Numbered from the stretch's first letter, positions 16,575 through 26,214 are shown. The stretch: DNA of 54,629 bases from Oscillospiraceae bacterium (GCA_910575815.1 CAJTFN010000024.1:1-54629); one strand, 5' to 3'. Notes: generated by a model from the letters alone, not told the origin. Made by a program: numbers and translations.

Positions 16575-16941
16575 TTACGCAAGGGGCAGGTTGTGCTGCT
16601 TCAAAAACGACAACTTGTCCCAATATCCCCGCTGAAACAGGATTTTTTCCGTTGACAACCTGGAAGAATCCGCAGCCCCGCAAGCCCAGGGGATCCCGCC
16701 ATTCCAGGATGGCCCACTGGCCGTCCTCAAAGATGTTTTCCACCATCGCAACCATGTTCGCGGCGGCAAATTCCGCGGCGAACATCTCCCGGATGGCGGC
16801 GGCGCCCTCAACGGGCTCGTTTGCCACTTGATGGTTGACGGCTTCGTCGTGATACAGGGCCGCGATGGCGTCGGCGTCGTGCTGGTTGAAAGCGTCTACC
16901 CACATGCAGACGACGTCTTTGGGTCTTAACATGACTCGCAC
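16575..16941 (-). pseudogene. NTF2/SnoaL-like protein with a frameshift in an A6 tract
   Basis: Starts MRVMLRPKDVVCMWVDAFNQ and keeps family features (HDADAIAALYHDEAVNHQ, then EGAAAIREMFAAEFAAANM). At the A6 run (plus strand T6, 16643-16648) the frame is off by one: removing one A restores VNGKILFQRGYWDKLSFLKQ and a stop at 16575, giving a 121-residue protein of normal length. Read without the shift, the frame runs to 16474 through the rpsU promoter, which is not credible. So the gene is inactivated, expressed by slippage, or carries a sequencing error. Family members are small alpha+beta barrels with diverse or unknown ligands. Confidence 0.75.
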
Positions 16942-17341
16942 CTCCTGTGATTTCCCGATCCGCTGCCCTGGGGAAACGGCGGGTGGATGAAGCGGGCTTT
17001 TGGGATGATATTGTCAAAACTCCTGAAGCTCGGTCTCCTGATTTTCAGGGCGGGCAAAGCCGCCGGCTCAGAACCGTGTTTTGCCTGGGAAGCCCGCCGC
17101 CGGCCCTTTTGCAGCCTCTGAGGCACATGGCCCTTCAGGGTAGGAAAAAAGCCGCGGCCTCTTTTGCGCTACGATAACTATACCATACGAAGGAGGGATT
17201 GGCAAGGGGCCAGGGCCTCTGTGGGCGATTGGCGCGGGGAGGGCCATCTGGGGACGCCCGTCCCTGGGGGGTGAAATCTCTGCGCCGGGAATTCTTCGCC
17301 GGAGAGGGGAGAGACGAGGAGGGAAATAGGGAAATTTCCTA
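16942..17341. other. Intergenic region with second repeat copy
   Basis: No gene is supported in these 400 bases between the divergent NTF2-like gene and the leu leader. The second copy of the intergenic repeat is at 17042-17107. Confidence 0.6.
17042..17107. repeat. Intergenic repeat family, copy 2
   Basis: Shares TTTTCAGGGCG..CAAAGC and TTGCCTGGGAAGCCCGCCG with copy 1 at 15815-15881. GGGCGGGC pairs with GCCCGCC to form a stem-loop. Confidence 0.6.
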
Positions 17342-17370
17342 TTGACAAATCATCCGAAATCCTGTATCTT
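17342..17370 (+). promoter_or_regulatory. Promoter of the leuCDB operon
   Basis: TTGACA (17342-17347), 17-bp spacer, TATCTT (17365-17370), just upstream of the T-box leader. Confidence 0.8.
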
Positions 17371-17376
17371 ATACTC

Positions 17377-17673
17377 CAACAACAAAACGACCAAATGCGA
17401 TGACAGGGAAAAATCCTTTCCATACGCCCCAGAGAGCCGCCGGTTGCTGCGAGGCGGCGCGGAGGGGAAGGATGTCACTGGCCCTCGAGCAGCTTCGCTG
17501 AGACCGCGGCCCGGTTTAGGCGGAGACGGGTTTCCTCACCGTTACCAAGGAGGCGGGATTCGTCCGGCGCGCCGGACCGATGCCGAAAGCGGGCATATGG
17601 AATGTCAATAAGAGTGGTACCGCGGAAGCTGAGCTTTCGTCTCTTTTCAAGAAGGAGACGAGGGCTTTTTTGT
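17377..17673 (+). promoter_or_regulatory. T-box leader controlling leuCDB
   Basis: About 300-nt leader. The T-box sequence AGAGTGGTACCGCGG is at 17611-17625. A terminator follows: an arm beginning AGCTTTCGTCTC (about 17634) pairs with GGAGACGAGGGCT and ends in TTTTTT at 17668-17673. Stem I features are visible upstream (CAGAGAGCCGCCGGTTGCTG). Uncharged tRNA would stabilise the antiterminator and allow transcription of leuC. By operon content the cognate tRNA should be tRNA-Leu; I could not place the specifier with certainty (CTC and CTG triplets occur at about 17478-17486). Confidence 0.92.
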
Positions 17674-17726
17674 TGTGTTAAGGCGAACAGAATCTCTCAA
17701 ATCGATGTTAAGGAGCGTGAACCAAT

Positions 17727-18989
17727 ATGGGAATGACCATGACCCAGAAAATTCTGGCCAAACACGCGGGGTTGGACTCCGTCCGGGCGGGACAGCTGAT
17801 TCAGGCCCGGCTGGACCTGGTGCTGGGCAACGACATCACCACCCCCGTGGCCATCAACGAGTTTGAGGCAGCGGGCTTTGACAAGGTCTTCGACCAGAGT
17901 AAAATCGCTCTGGTGATGGACCACTTCGCCCCCAACAAGGACATTAAGGCCGCGGCCCAGTGCAAGCAGTGCCGGACCTTCGCGAGGCGGTTTGGCATCG
18001 ACCACTATTTTGACGTGGGAGAGATGGGCATCGAGCACGCCCTGCTCCCCGAAAAGGGCCTGGTGGCCCCCGGCGAGGCCGTCATTGGCGCGGATTCCCA
18101 TACCTGCACCTACGGGGCCCTGGGAGCGTTCTCCACCGGCGTGGGGTCCACGGACATGGGAGCCGCCATGGCGGCGGGGGAGACCTGGTTCAAGGTGCCC
18201 TCCGCCATCAAAGTGAACCTGACGGGAAAACTCCGGCCCTTCGTCTCCGGCAAGGATGTGATCCTGACCCTCATCGGCCGGATCGGCGTGGACGGGGCCC
18301 GGTATCAGTCCCTGGAGTTCGCCGGCCCCGGCGTGGCCGAGCTGAGTATATATGACCGGCTGACCATCTCCAATATGGCCATTGAGGCCGGGGCTAAGAA
18401 CGGAATTTTCCCCGTGGACGAGATTACAAAGGCCTACGTGGAGGGCCGGGTAAACCGCCCCTGGACGGCCTTCGAGGCGGATCCGGACGCGGAATACGAG
18501 CGCGTCGTGGACATGGATTTGAGCCAGGTGGAGTGCACCGTGGCCTGGCCCCATCTCCCTGAGAACGCCCACAGCGCCCGGGAGGGGAACGATATTCGAA
18601 TCGACCAGATCGTCATTGGTTCCTGCACCAACGGCCAGCTGCCGGACCTGGAGGCCGCCGCCGCCATCCTGAAAGGACGGCATCTGGCGGAAGACGTCCG
18701 GGGCATCGTCATCCCGGCTACCATGACCATCTATCGGGAGGCAATGCGCCGGGGACTCACGGATGTTTTCCTGGACGCGGGCTGCATTGTCTCCACCCCC
18801 ACCTGCGGGCCCTGCCTGGGCGGCTACATGGGGATCCTGGCCGCCGGGGAGCGCTGTGTCTCCACCACGAACCGGAACTTCGTGGGCCGCATGGGCCACG
18901 TGGACAGCGAGGTCTATCTGGCCTCCCCCGCCGTGGCTGCCGCCTCCGGCGTGGCCGGACACATCTGCCACCCGGATTCTCTCGCCTGA
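17727..18989 (+). CDS. leuC: 3-isopropylmalate dehydratase large subunit
   Basis: Isomerises 2-isopropylmalate to 3-isopropylmalate with LeuD in leucine synthesis. Aconitase-type motifs: [33 protein letters not shown], and [14 protein letters not shown], which supply the three cysteines for the 4Fe-4S cluster. 420 residues, usual for the short bacterial/archaeal LeuC type. ATG at 17727 ([10 protein letters not shown]) with AAGGAG about 12 bases upstream; ATG at 17733 is an alternative. First gene after the T-box leader. Confidence 0.96.
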   Translation: MGMTMTQKILAKHAGLDSVRAGQLIQARLDLVLGNDITTPVAINEFEAAGFDKVFDQSKIALVMDHFAPNKDIKAAAQCKQCRTFARRFGIDHYFDVGEMGIEHALLPEKGLVAPGEAVIGADSHTCTYGALGAFSTGVGSTDMGAAMAAGETWFKVPSAIKVNLTGKLRPFVSGKDVILTLIGRIGVDGARYQSLEFAGPGVAELSIYDRLTISNMAIEAGAKNGIFPVDEITKAYVEGRVNRPWTAFEADPDAEYERVVDMDLSQVECTVAWPHLPENAHSAREGNDIRIDQIVIGSCTNGQLPDLEAAAAILKGRHLAEDVRGIVIPATMTIYREAMRRGLTDVFLDAGCIVSTPTCGPCLGGYMGILAAGERCVSTTNRNFVGRMGHVDSEVYLASPAVAAASGVAGHICHPDSLA

Positions 18990-19078
18990 GCGATATCGAA
19001 ATCTCCGGCTTCCAAGCGCGGCCCACGATAAGGCCGTCTGGATTCAGCCGGGAAATTATGAGCAAGGAGACCGTTTTT

Positions 19079-19576
19079 ATGAACGTACAAGGCACCGTCC
19101 ACAAGTATGGGGATCACGTGGACACCGACGTCATCATCCCCGCCCGTTATCTGAACACCCCGGACCACAAGGAGCTGGCCGCCCACTGCATGGAGGACAT
19201 CGACGGGGACTTTATCCGTAAGGTAAAACCCGGCGACCTGATGGTGGCGGGGGTCAACTTCGGCTGCGGCTCCTCCCGGGAGCACGCGCCCATAGCCATC
19301 AAAGCCAGCGGAGTCAGCTGCGTGATCGCGGCCACCTTCGCCCGGATTTTCTACCGCAACGCCATCAACATCGGCCTGCCCATTCTGGAGTGCCCCGCTG
19401 CCAGCGCCGGCATCGCCGCCGGGGATCAGGTGGCCGTGGACTTCGATACCGGGGTTATTACCAACCTCACGAAAAACGAGACCTATCAGGCGGAGCCCTT
19501 TCCTCCCTTCATCAAGGATATGATGGAAAAGGGCGGGCTTATGGCTTCCCTGAAGGCCGGAAAGGCGGGCGTATGA
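19079..19576 (+). CDS. leuD: 3-isopropylmalate dehydratase small subunit
   Basis: Partner of LeuC, forming the swivelling aconitase domain. [20 protein letters not shown] and [19 protein letters not shown] are family signatures. ATG at 19079 is preferred over 19058 because AAGGAG lies nine bases before it and family members start with a residue pattern like this. 165 residues. It ends in an ATGA overlap with leuB. Confidence 0.95.
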   Translation: MNVQGTVHKYGDHVDTDVIIPARYLNTPDHKELAAHCMEDIDGDFIRKVKPGDLMVAGVNFGCGSSREHAPIAIKASGVSCVIAATFARIFYRNAINIGLPILECPAASAGIAAGDQVAVDFDTGVITNLTKNETYQAEPFPPFIKDMMEKGGLMASLKAGKAGV

Positions 19577-20643
19577 ACAAGACCATCGCCGTCATTCGGG
19601 GCGACGGCATTGGCCCCGAGATTGTGAACGAGGCCATGGGCGTGTTGGACGCCGTGGCGGAGAAGTTCGGCCACAGCTTCATCTATCGGGAGGCCCCTAT
19701 GGGCGGCTGCGCCATCGATGAATTCGGCGTGCCCCTGCCGGACTCCAGCTTGGAAACCTGCCTCAACTCCGACAGTGTGCTGCTGGGAGCGGTGGGAGGC
19801 CCCAAGTGGGACGCCCAGCCCTCCGCCAACCGCCCTGAGCGGGGACTGCTGAAGCTCCGCTCCGCTATGGGATTGTACACCAATGTCCGGCCCGCCCGGA
19901 TGTTCGCCGATCTCTCCGCCGCCTGCCCCCTCCGGGCGGACATCGCGGCGAAGGGCATCGACTTCGTGGTGGTCCGGGAGCTCATCGGCGGCATGTACTT
20001 TGGGGAGCACACCACCACCGAGGTGGACGGGGAGCGGAAGGCCGTGGACGTTTGCTCCTACAGTGAGCACGAGGTCCGCCGGGTGGCCCGGGTGGCCTTC
20101 GACATGGCCCGGAAGCGCCGGGGACGGGTTACCTCCGTGGACAAGGCCAACGTGCTGGATACCTCCCGCCTCTGGCGAAAGACGGTGGAGGAGGTGGCGA
20201 AGGAGTATCCGGACGTGGAGCTCCTCCATATGTATGTGGACAACGCCGCCATGCAGATCGTCCGGGATCCCAGCCAGTTTGACGTCATCGTGACGGAAAA
20301 CCTCTTCGGGGACATCCTCTCCGACGAGGCCAGCCAGATCACCGGGTCCATCGGCATGATCCCATCCTCCAGCATGGGGGAGGGGACCCGGGGCCTCTAC
20401 GAGCCAATCCACGGCTCCGCCCCGGACATCGCCGGACAGGACAAGGCCAACCCCATCGGCACGATTTTGGCGGCGGCCATGATGCTGCGCTACAGCTTCG
20501 ACCTGGCGGCGGAGGCCGACGCCGTGGAGTCCGCCGTGGAGCGGACGCTGAAAGCGGGCTTCCGCTGCGGGGATATTTTGAACGAGGGCGGAAAGCTCCT
20601 GGGCTGCAAGGCCATGGGAGCGGAGATTCGTTCCCGGATTTGA
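19573..20643 (+). CDS. leuB: 3-isopropylmalate dehydrogenase
   Basis: NAD-dependent oxidative decarboxylation of 3-isopropylmalate. Motifs: [38 protein letters not shown] (substrate loop), [34 protein letters not shown] and [18 protein letters not shown]. 356 residues, complete. Start ATG overlaps the leuD stop. leuA is not in the window, so the first committed step must be encoded elsewhere. Element B is inserted just after this gene. Confidence 0.96.
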   Translation: MNKTIAVIRGDGIGPEIVNEAMGVLDAVAEKFGHSFIYREAPMGGCAIDEFGVPLPDSSLETCLNSDSVLLGAVGGPKWDAQPSANRPERGLLKLRSAMGLYTNVRPARMFADLSAACPLRADIAAKGIDFVVVRELIGGMYFGEHTTTEVDGERKAVDVCSYSEHEVRRVARVAFDMARKRRGRVTSVDKANVLDTSRLWRKTVEEVAKEYPDVELLHMYVDNAAMQIVRDPSQFDVIVTENLFGDILSDEASQITGSIGMIPSSSMGEGTRGLYEPIHGSAPDIAGQDKANPIGTILAAAMMLRYSFDLAAEADAVESAVERTLKAGFRCGDILNEGGKLLGCKAMGAEIRSRI

Positions 20644-20657
20644 ACATCGGATTCAGC

Positions 20658-20671
20658 AAAAGAGCCTGCCG
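20658..20671. terminator. Left half of a terminator split by element B
   Basis: AAAAGAGCCTGCCG follows the leuB stop by 15 bp. Its complement CGGCAGGC followed by CCTTTTAAAA lies at 45435-45452, after the stop of the convergent gene there. Together they would form one bidirectional terminator between two convergent genes. Confidence 0.6.
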
Positions 20672-20723
20672 CGGAAAGGGGCGGTGACGTAAGAAAACAT
20701 TTTAAGCGAGGGTCGGCGTAGCG

Positions 20724-21997
20724 TCAAGCTGCGCCGACTTTCGCATTATTTTTGTCTTGGGCAGTTTGGGATTGCTCCCGCGCTCCCTCAAAATCAAACG
20801 CACCAATGAAGTTATAGACGATTTCAATTTCCCGGATTTTCACCCGCTTCTGCTGTTCGTCGGTCGTGTAGGTTTCGGACACCCTGATCTGTTCCACGAA
20901 CTCACGCAGGATGGTGGCGTCAAGCTGGGTCATGTCCGTGTACTTCTTCACCACAGAAATGAACTTCCTGACGTTGGTTTTCTTCTGCTCCTGCTGTTTC
21001 ACTTCTCGCCCCAGGGTTTCCACGACGGCCTTTAACTGTTCCTGCTCCTGTTCATAGTCACGGGACAGCTTGATAAACCGTTCATTGGACAGTTTGCCGG
21101 AAATATTGTCCTCATAAATCCTCTTGAAGATCACATCCAACTCTGCGATGCGCTTTTCAGACTGTGCCAGCACAGCCTTTTTCTGTGCCAGCGCCTTGTC
21201 ACGCTCCCGCAGGCTCCGTTCCGCCGCCCGCTGGATAAAGTCGTCCTCATACTGCGTCACATAGGAAATTGCTTCCCGCAGGTTCCGCAGTACGATTTCT
21301 TCCAGCACTACACGGCGGATGGAGTGCGTCTTGCACAAGGAACGGTCTTTTCGATAGGTGGAGCAGATATAATATTCCTGCTCTGGCTTGAAGTGGTTGG
21401 CCCGGCAAAGGTACATCTTGCCGCCGCAATCGGCGCAGTACACCAGCCCGGAGAACATACCCATGTCCCCCATCTTGGTCGGGCGGCGTCTGGCCTGCCG
21501 GATGTTCTGTACGACCAGGAACACGCTTTCCTCAATGATCGCCTCTTGGGTATTCTCGAAGATCACCCACTCGGACGGGTTATTCCAGACCTTTTTCTTG
21601 CTCTTGAATGACGGCTTGCTGGTCTTGAAATTGACCGTGTGGCCCAAGTACTCGACACGCTCCAAAATGCGGGAAACGGTTTCGTTTGTCCACTTGTAGG
21701 GATTAGCCGTAGGAGCGTTGCAGACTGGCAGGCCCTTTTCGTGGGCGTAGGCCGTGGGGTTCAGGACGTTGCTCTGTTGCAGCCACTTGGCGATCTGCGT
21801 CGGCCCCAGGCCGTCCACGCACAGGGCGAAAATCTTTTGCACGATAGCAGCCGCTTCCTCGTCCACAATCCAGCGTTTCTTGTCCTCCGGGTCTTTCATG
21901 TACCCATAAGGGCGGGATGGTGCAAAGGTGTTCGCCGGAGCGTCCCTTGGATTGCCAGGTAGCCTTGATTTTCTTGCTGGTGTCCTTGGCGAACATC
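20724..21997 (-). pseudogene. Large serine recombinase, N-terminus missing and frameshifted
   Basis: Homology runs from FAKDTSKKIKATWQSKG (about 21990) to the C-terminus. Near 21909-21915 the minus strand reads CCGCCCTTATGGG; with one T fewer it would read PPYGYMKDPEDKKRW in frame, so there is a one-base frameshift. Downstream are the recombinase domain (PYKWTNETVSRILERVEYLG), a zinc ribbon (GLVYCADCGGKMYLC) and a coiled coil. The first 130 or so residues with the catalytic serine are missing; the sequence abuts the stop of the next recombinase. Not active as it stands. Confidence 0.85.
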
Positions 21998-22031
21998 TCA
22001 TTAGATAACCTCGCATAAAGAAGGATAGATT

Positions 22032-23522
22032 TCAGAGTTCCACATAACCGACAAAGTTGTAGTAGATTTTGATGTCCCGGTGGGTCTCCCCGGCGATTTC
22101 GTACTTCTCGCCCACCTCGATGCGCTTTACCAGCCGCAGGAGGGTGGGGCGGTCCAGTTCCTCAAGCTGGGCATAATCGCGGATGACGGCAAGCCATTCG
22201 TCGGTGGCTTGCTCGTCCTCCTGCGTGGCCTCCAGCTGGGCGGTGAGCTGCGTCCGCTGTTCCAGCTTGCCCCGGCGTTCGTCCTCGTAGCGGTTCATCA
22301 GCTGGACGCACAGCGCCTCCGGCATAACGCCCTTCACCTTGTCCTCATAGGCGGCGGCTACCAGCTTTTCCAGTTCTGCCAGCCGCTTGTCCACCACCGC
22401 CAGCGTTGCCCGGAGTGCCTTTGTCCGCTCCAGACTGGCGGCGTTCTTCTGGGCGAGGATTTTTTCCTTAAGGGCCGCGGGGCTGTTCTGGGCCAGCATC
22501 GGCGTGGCGCTTCCGGCTGCGGTAATCTCTTTGATACCGCATAGAACCGCCGCAGTCCGCACAATAGAGGATGCCGGCGAACAGGGAAATCACCCCATCA
22601 CTGCCGGAGCGCCCTTTGGAGGGATGGTTGTCCAGCCTTTGAACGGCGTCCCAGACCTCCTGCGTAATTAACGGCTCATGGGTATGATCCACCTTGCTCC
22701 AGTCCTCCCTCGGCTTACTGACCTGCTTATGGACCTTGTAGGAGACTGTGCCGGTCTTGTTCTGCACCATGTGGCCCAGGTAGACCTCGTTCCGCAGGAT
22801 GGTCTTGACCGTCACATCGTTCCAGTAGGGCGTCCACCCCGCAGGTTCGGCCTGCCCTCGGCCATGTAATAGAAGCCACGGGGCGAGGGTACGCCCTCCT
22901 CGTTCAGCGTCCGGGCGATTTTCCGAAAGCTGTCCCCCTGCAAGCGCATATCAAAAATGCGCAGAACAACAGGGGCGGTCACCGGGTCGATTTCCAGAAT
23001 GTGTTTGTCCTCCGGGGATTTTCGGTAGCCGATGGGAGCGTAGCAGCCGACATACTTTCCCGTCCGAAACGTGGACTGCTTCACCGCCCGGATTTTGCTG
23101 CTGGTGTCGCGTGCGTAGAGATCGTTCATGACGTTCTTCAAAATAACCAGCATCTCGTTGTTCTTGTGGATGGTGTCCACGCCATCATTGAGAGCGATGA
23201 ACCGGCAGCCCATCGAAGGGAACACAATGTCTGTAAACCGTCCGGTCTCGATATAATCTCTGCCCAATCTGGATAAATCTTTGCATAATATCAGATTGAT
23301 TTTCCCAGTTTTGGCATCGGCGATCATCTGATTGAACATAGGCCGGTCAAAGGTTGTCCCAGAGACTCCGTCATCGCAGTAGGCGGCGTAGAGGTTCCAA
23401 CCTTGCTCCTGCACATAGCGGCTGAGCATGATTTTTTGATTTTCGATGGACACGGACTCCCCGCTTCTTTCATCGTCCCGGCTGAGTCTGCAATAAATTC
23501 CAACATTGTATTTTTCCTGCAT
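22032..23522 (-). pseudogene. Large serine recombinase broken by two frame disruptions
   Basis: N-terminal part intact from ATG 23522: YNVGIYCRLSRDDERSGES (catalytic Ser in CRLSRDD), KINLILCKDLSRLGRDYIET, and recombinase domain start. Near 22835 a one-base change in a G run separates NLRG from WTPYWNDVTVKTILRNEVYL in another frame. A second break near 22490-22560, inside the zinc ribbon (LYCADCGGSMRYQ), removes the second cysteine pair and moves to a third frame for the coiled coil and end (DIKIYYNFVGYVEL). Without correction only a 236-residue N-terminal fragment would be made. Confidence 0.85.
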
Positions 23523-23631
23523 CTTGTTTTTTTACCTCCCTGGACGCAGGAACATAGCATCTGTTACCTGCTCCCATTATAGCCGCTTTAGCACTGTAAA
23601 GCAATAGTTTTCTGCTGGACATCAGAAATTT

Positions 23632-23844
23632 TTACGCCGTCCGCCGCCCGTTTCGCTCCAGTTCTGCCATGTCGATGACATCGCCCATTTCCGCTTTTTC
23701 CGCAAAGCTGCTGGACAGGTGATAGGTCACTCCGTCCATTTCCACATCAAGCCCCAGGTTCAAAAATACGCCCTGGCATCCGCCGTATTCAAAGCCGGGG
23801 AGTTCCCCTGCTGTGATTTCTACTGGCCTTTTCTCTGTTTTCAT
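23632..23844 (-). CDS. Small uncharacterised element protein
   Basis: 70 residues from ATG 23844 (MKTEKRPVEITAGELPGFEY), overlapping the end of the preceding gene as ATGA. Central sequence GCQGVFLNLGLDVEMDGVTY suggests a small beta-rich protein; the end is basic (NGRRTA). I do not recognise a family. Translational coupling implies a shared role with the 154-residue gene upstream. Confidence 0.6.
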   Translation of the reverse strand: MKTEKRPVEITAGELPGFEYGGCQGVFLNLGLDVEMDGVTYHLSSSFAEKAEMGDVIDMAELERNGRRTA

Positions 23845-24305
23845 GCGATACCTCCCATTCTCCGCAGAATGTCTACGGTGTTGCCCAGCGCACAATAAAG
23901 TGCCTCATTGTCTGGATTTTTCATGCTGGACTTCGCCGCCATTCGGGTTTCCCGCAGGGCAACCTCCACCTCCCGCATGGTGTATCCGTTTTGAACGGCG
24001 GCGATGGCGAGGTTGGCAAGATAGACGCAATCGGTACGGCCCAGTTTGTCCTGCACCGCCATTCTGCCGAGCTGTTCCAGGATGCCGTCACGGGATTTTA
24101 AGGTGGCGGCTGTTCTGTCCTCCTGCCATAAGACCTCGCTGTTTTGAATTTCGGTAGCCGCTACCGATAACAAGTGGACACCCTCATACATATACATCTT
24201 GTTCAATGCTTGCCGCCTGCTGGGGGCGTATTCCTCGGTGATGCGGGCGTCCAGCTTCGGCCTGCCCCGCTTGCGCCTGGCTTCCTCCACCTCAATTTTC
24301 TCCAT
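23841..24305 (-). CDS. Uncharacterised element protein with basic N-terminus
   Basis: 154 residues from ATG 24305 (MEKIEVEEARRKRGRPKLDA), with GGGAGGC upstream. The N-terminal RRKRGRPKLD is AT-hook-like and could touch DNA; the rest is mainly helical (SRRQALNKMYMYEGVHLLSV, VYLANLAIAAVQNGYTMREV). Family not recognised. It is preceded by a promoter and an attenuator-like hairpin (24321-24452) and forms an operon with the next small gene. Confidence 0.6.
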   Translation of the reverse strand: MEKIEVEEARRKRGRPKLDARITEEYAPSRRQALNKMYMYEGVHLLSVAATEIQNSEVLWQEDRTAATLKSRDGILEQLGRMAVQDKLGRTDCVYLANLAIAAVQNGYTMREVEVALRETRMAAKSSMKNPDNEALYCALGNTVDILRRMGGIA

Positions 24306-24320
24306 TGTCCAGCCTCCCTT

Positions 24321-24392
24321 CAAAAACAAAAGACGCAGATACAATAAGACCGACCCCAGTAAAACGCTGTGGCTCGGTCTATGTATCTGCGT
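24321..24392 (-). promoter_or_regulatory. Attenuator-like leader hairpin
   Basis: On the minus strand ACGCAGATACA (24392-24382) pairs with TGTATCTGCGT (24343-24333); inner arms AGACCGA and TCGGTCT extend the stem. CTTTTGTTTTTG follows at once, then the ribosome site and start of the gene at 24305. This is terminator architecture placed inside a leader. Confidence 0.7.
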
Positions 24393-24423
24393 GAAAAATA
24401 TGTGCAGTATTCAGTTCTCCATC

Positions 24424-24452
24424 ATGGTAGCACAAACGGATGTTCCTGTCAA
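24424..24452 (-). promoter_or_regulatory. Promoter of the two-gene operon with attenuator
   Basis: On the minus strand TTGACA (24452-24447), 17-bp spacer, TACCAT (24429-24424). Transcription would begin about 25 bp before the leader hairpin. Confidence 0.75.
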
Positions 24453-24466
24453 TGCCTTTGCGGAAA

Positions 24467-24867
24467 TTTTTGTCGAGGGTCGACGAAAACAACAGCCATG
24501 CGCTACTGGGCAAGCAGGGCGTTTGTATATACAAACGCTCAAACCTGCGATTTCCAGCGTTGCCGGAAACCGCAGGTTTTGCTTGTTGGGAAGCATCCCA
24601 AACCCTTTGAACAGCGTTTCACGCTGGCTGCGGCTCTGTGAGCCTGACGGATTTTTTGAAAAAATGCCGTTTCCATCTACGAACCAGTTTGCGATTATGC
24701 TGGTAAACCAGCCTCGCCGTTTTCAAAAAATCTCCGCCAGGGGCGGGGAAGAAAAGCGCCGGAACGGTGCGTAGCCGCAGAATAAAATTCTGCGAAAAGG
24801 AGTTTGGGGGCTGGAGCCACCAACAAGCAAAAACAGCTTTCCAGCGGTCACGCCAGAAAGCTGTTTT
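24467..24867. repeat. Palindrome-rich non-coding region
   Basis: The 550 bases 24393-24942 hold no supported gene but many inverted repeats: near-perfect 10-bp stem at about 24468-24490 around GTCGAGGGTCGAC; perfect 20-bp palindrome at 24519-24538 (GCGTTTGTATATACAAACGC); AAACCTGCG/CGCAGGTTT at about 24540-24579; GATTTTTTGAAAA arms at 24650-24662 and 24720-24732; GCTGG/CCAGC near 24697; CGCAGAAT/ATTCTGCG at 24776-24794; and a 12-bp stem at 24830-24867. An origin, centromere-like site or regulatory region is possible. Confidence 0.65.
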
Positions 24868-24942
24868 GAGTATTTGTGGGAACAAAGACACTGCTTGCCA
24901 CTTTGGAAATCCCCTCGTATATCCTGTTCCACTGACTATACA

Positions 24943-26076
24943 CTACTGGAACAGCTCTTCCAGTAAAGTATAAAAATCTTCATCCATAACCCGATAGGCG
25001 CTGCCATTGGCACTGTTGGTTACCCGATCATCAATCAGGTAACATATTCCATCATCCATGAACACCAGATGCCGGGCCATTTCCGGGTGCATAATTAAAT
25101 CCTCTTGAATCCGATACTCCACAACGATCTCAAAACCGTCTTTGAAGTCATAGTCAGGAATTTGCTCCATAGGCACCCGCTCTCCGCTGTCAATAGCGGA
25201 AAGAATTTTGAGCATCATGTCCGCATCGATAACTTCCACAACACCATCATTCTCGCTGGCAGCAACGGGATTTGGCGAACCTGCCGCCACGCCCACGTTG
25301 GCATTGCCCACGATTTTCACCACGGACAGCCGTTCAGGAAGTTCCACTGTTCTCAGCTCCGCCTGAGCATAGTTGGGCTGGATAAAGAACAGGGTGGGGT
25401 TATAGTCCACCACTTGTACCTCGCAACGGATGTGCTTCCCGCCCAGGACAATACGGGGCTTTGGAGTGCTTTCCACGCTGGTCTGCACGCAGTATAGAGA
25501 GCCGCTGTATCCTGTGCGCTCCAAGCGGAGGTTCAGCGTTGTTCCGAACAGGCCGGCATCCGTTCCGAAACTCGTAGAGGGCGACTGACCTCCCGCGGGG
25601 ACATAGAACAAATAATAGTGTTCTTGACCAGCCCCAAGTTCGTTGGAGTAATCATATCGTAGCGCATAGGCCCGGTCGGAACGAACTTCCAAACTGTCCA
25701 GCCATTCATGTACCGCCTCGCGTATCGTCTCCGATTTCTGTTCCTGGTCGTACTCGTCAAAGGTGACCTCTCGCATGGTGCTGGAGCCGGTGACCGATTG
25801 GAAAGCGGTGAGGCCAAACACTGCCAGCGCAATGAGCGCCACTGGCACAACTATAATGGCAATCAGGATTTTACCCAGCGTCCTGTCCCTCTGTCGCTGG
25901 GGCGGAGCAGGAGGTGTCTCCACACCCTCCAGCGGAGCAGCGCACTTAGGGCACACTTTCCAATCCGCTTCCACCGGGAACGAGCAGTTTGGGCAGGCGG
26001 GGCGCAGCTTTGCTCCACAGTGAGGGCAGATGACATATTGTTCTGTAACGGGTTCGGCGCACTGGTGGCACTGCAA
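24943..26076 (-). CDS. Zinc-ribbon membrane protein, start or frame uncertain
   Basis: A three-part zinc ribbon (CHQCAEPV, CPHCGAKLRPACPNC, CPKCAAPL) is followed by one membrane span (ILIAIIVVPVALIALAVFGL) and a large probably extracytoplasmic domain of about 280 residues ending DFYTLLEELFQ. Function unknown. The body is given from TTG 26076 (LQCHQC). The only good ribosome site, GGAGGAAATG, precedes an ATG at 26135 (MTMSDYEIPATCWYGGT) in another frame, so a frameshift between 26135 and about 26080 may have damaged the gene. Confidence 0.6.
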   Translation of the reverse strand: MQCHQCAEPVTEQYVICPHCGAKLRPACPNCSFPVEADWKVCPKCAAPLEGVETPPAPPQRQRDRTLGKILIAIIVVPVALIALAVFGLTAFQSVTGSSTMREVTFDEYDQEQKSETIREAVHEWLDSLEVRSDRAYALRYDYSNELGAGQEHYYLFYVPAGGQSPSTSFGTDAGLFGTTLNLRLERTGYSGSLYCVQTSVESTPKPRIVLGGKHIRCEVQVVDYNPTLFFIQPNYAQAELRTVELPERLSVVKIVGNANVGVAAGSPNPVAASENDGVVEVIDADMMLKILSAIDSGERVPMEQIPDYDFKDGFEIVVEYRIQEDLIMHPEMARHLVFMDDGICYLIDDRVTNSANGSAYRVMDEDFYTLLEELFQ

Positions 26077-26214
26077 ATCAGGAGAGTTCCCCCGTACCAG
26101 CAGGTAGCGGGAATTTCGTAGTCGCTCATTGTCATTTCCTCCGTTTTGTAACAGCTTTGTCGGAGGTAACAGGGATGCTATGTCCTGCGTGTAGTGTCGT
26201 TCTTTATGAGAGGG

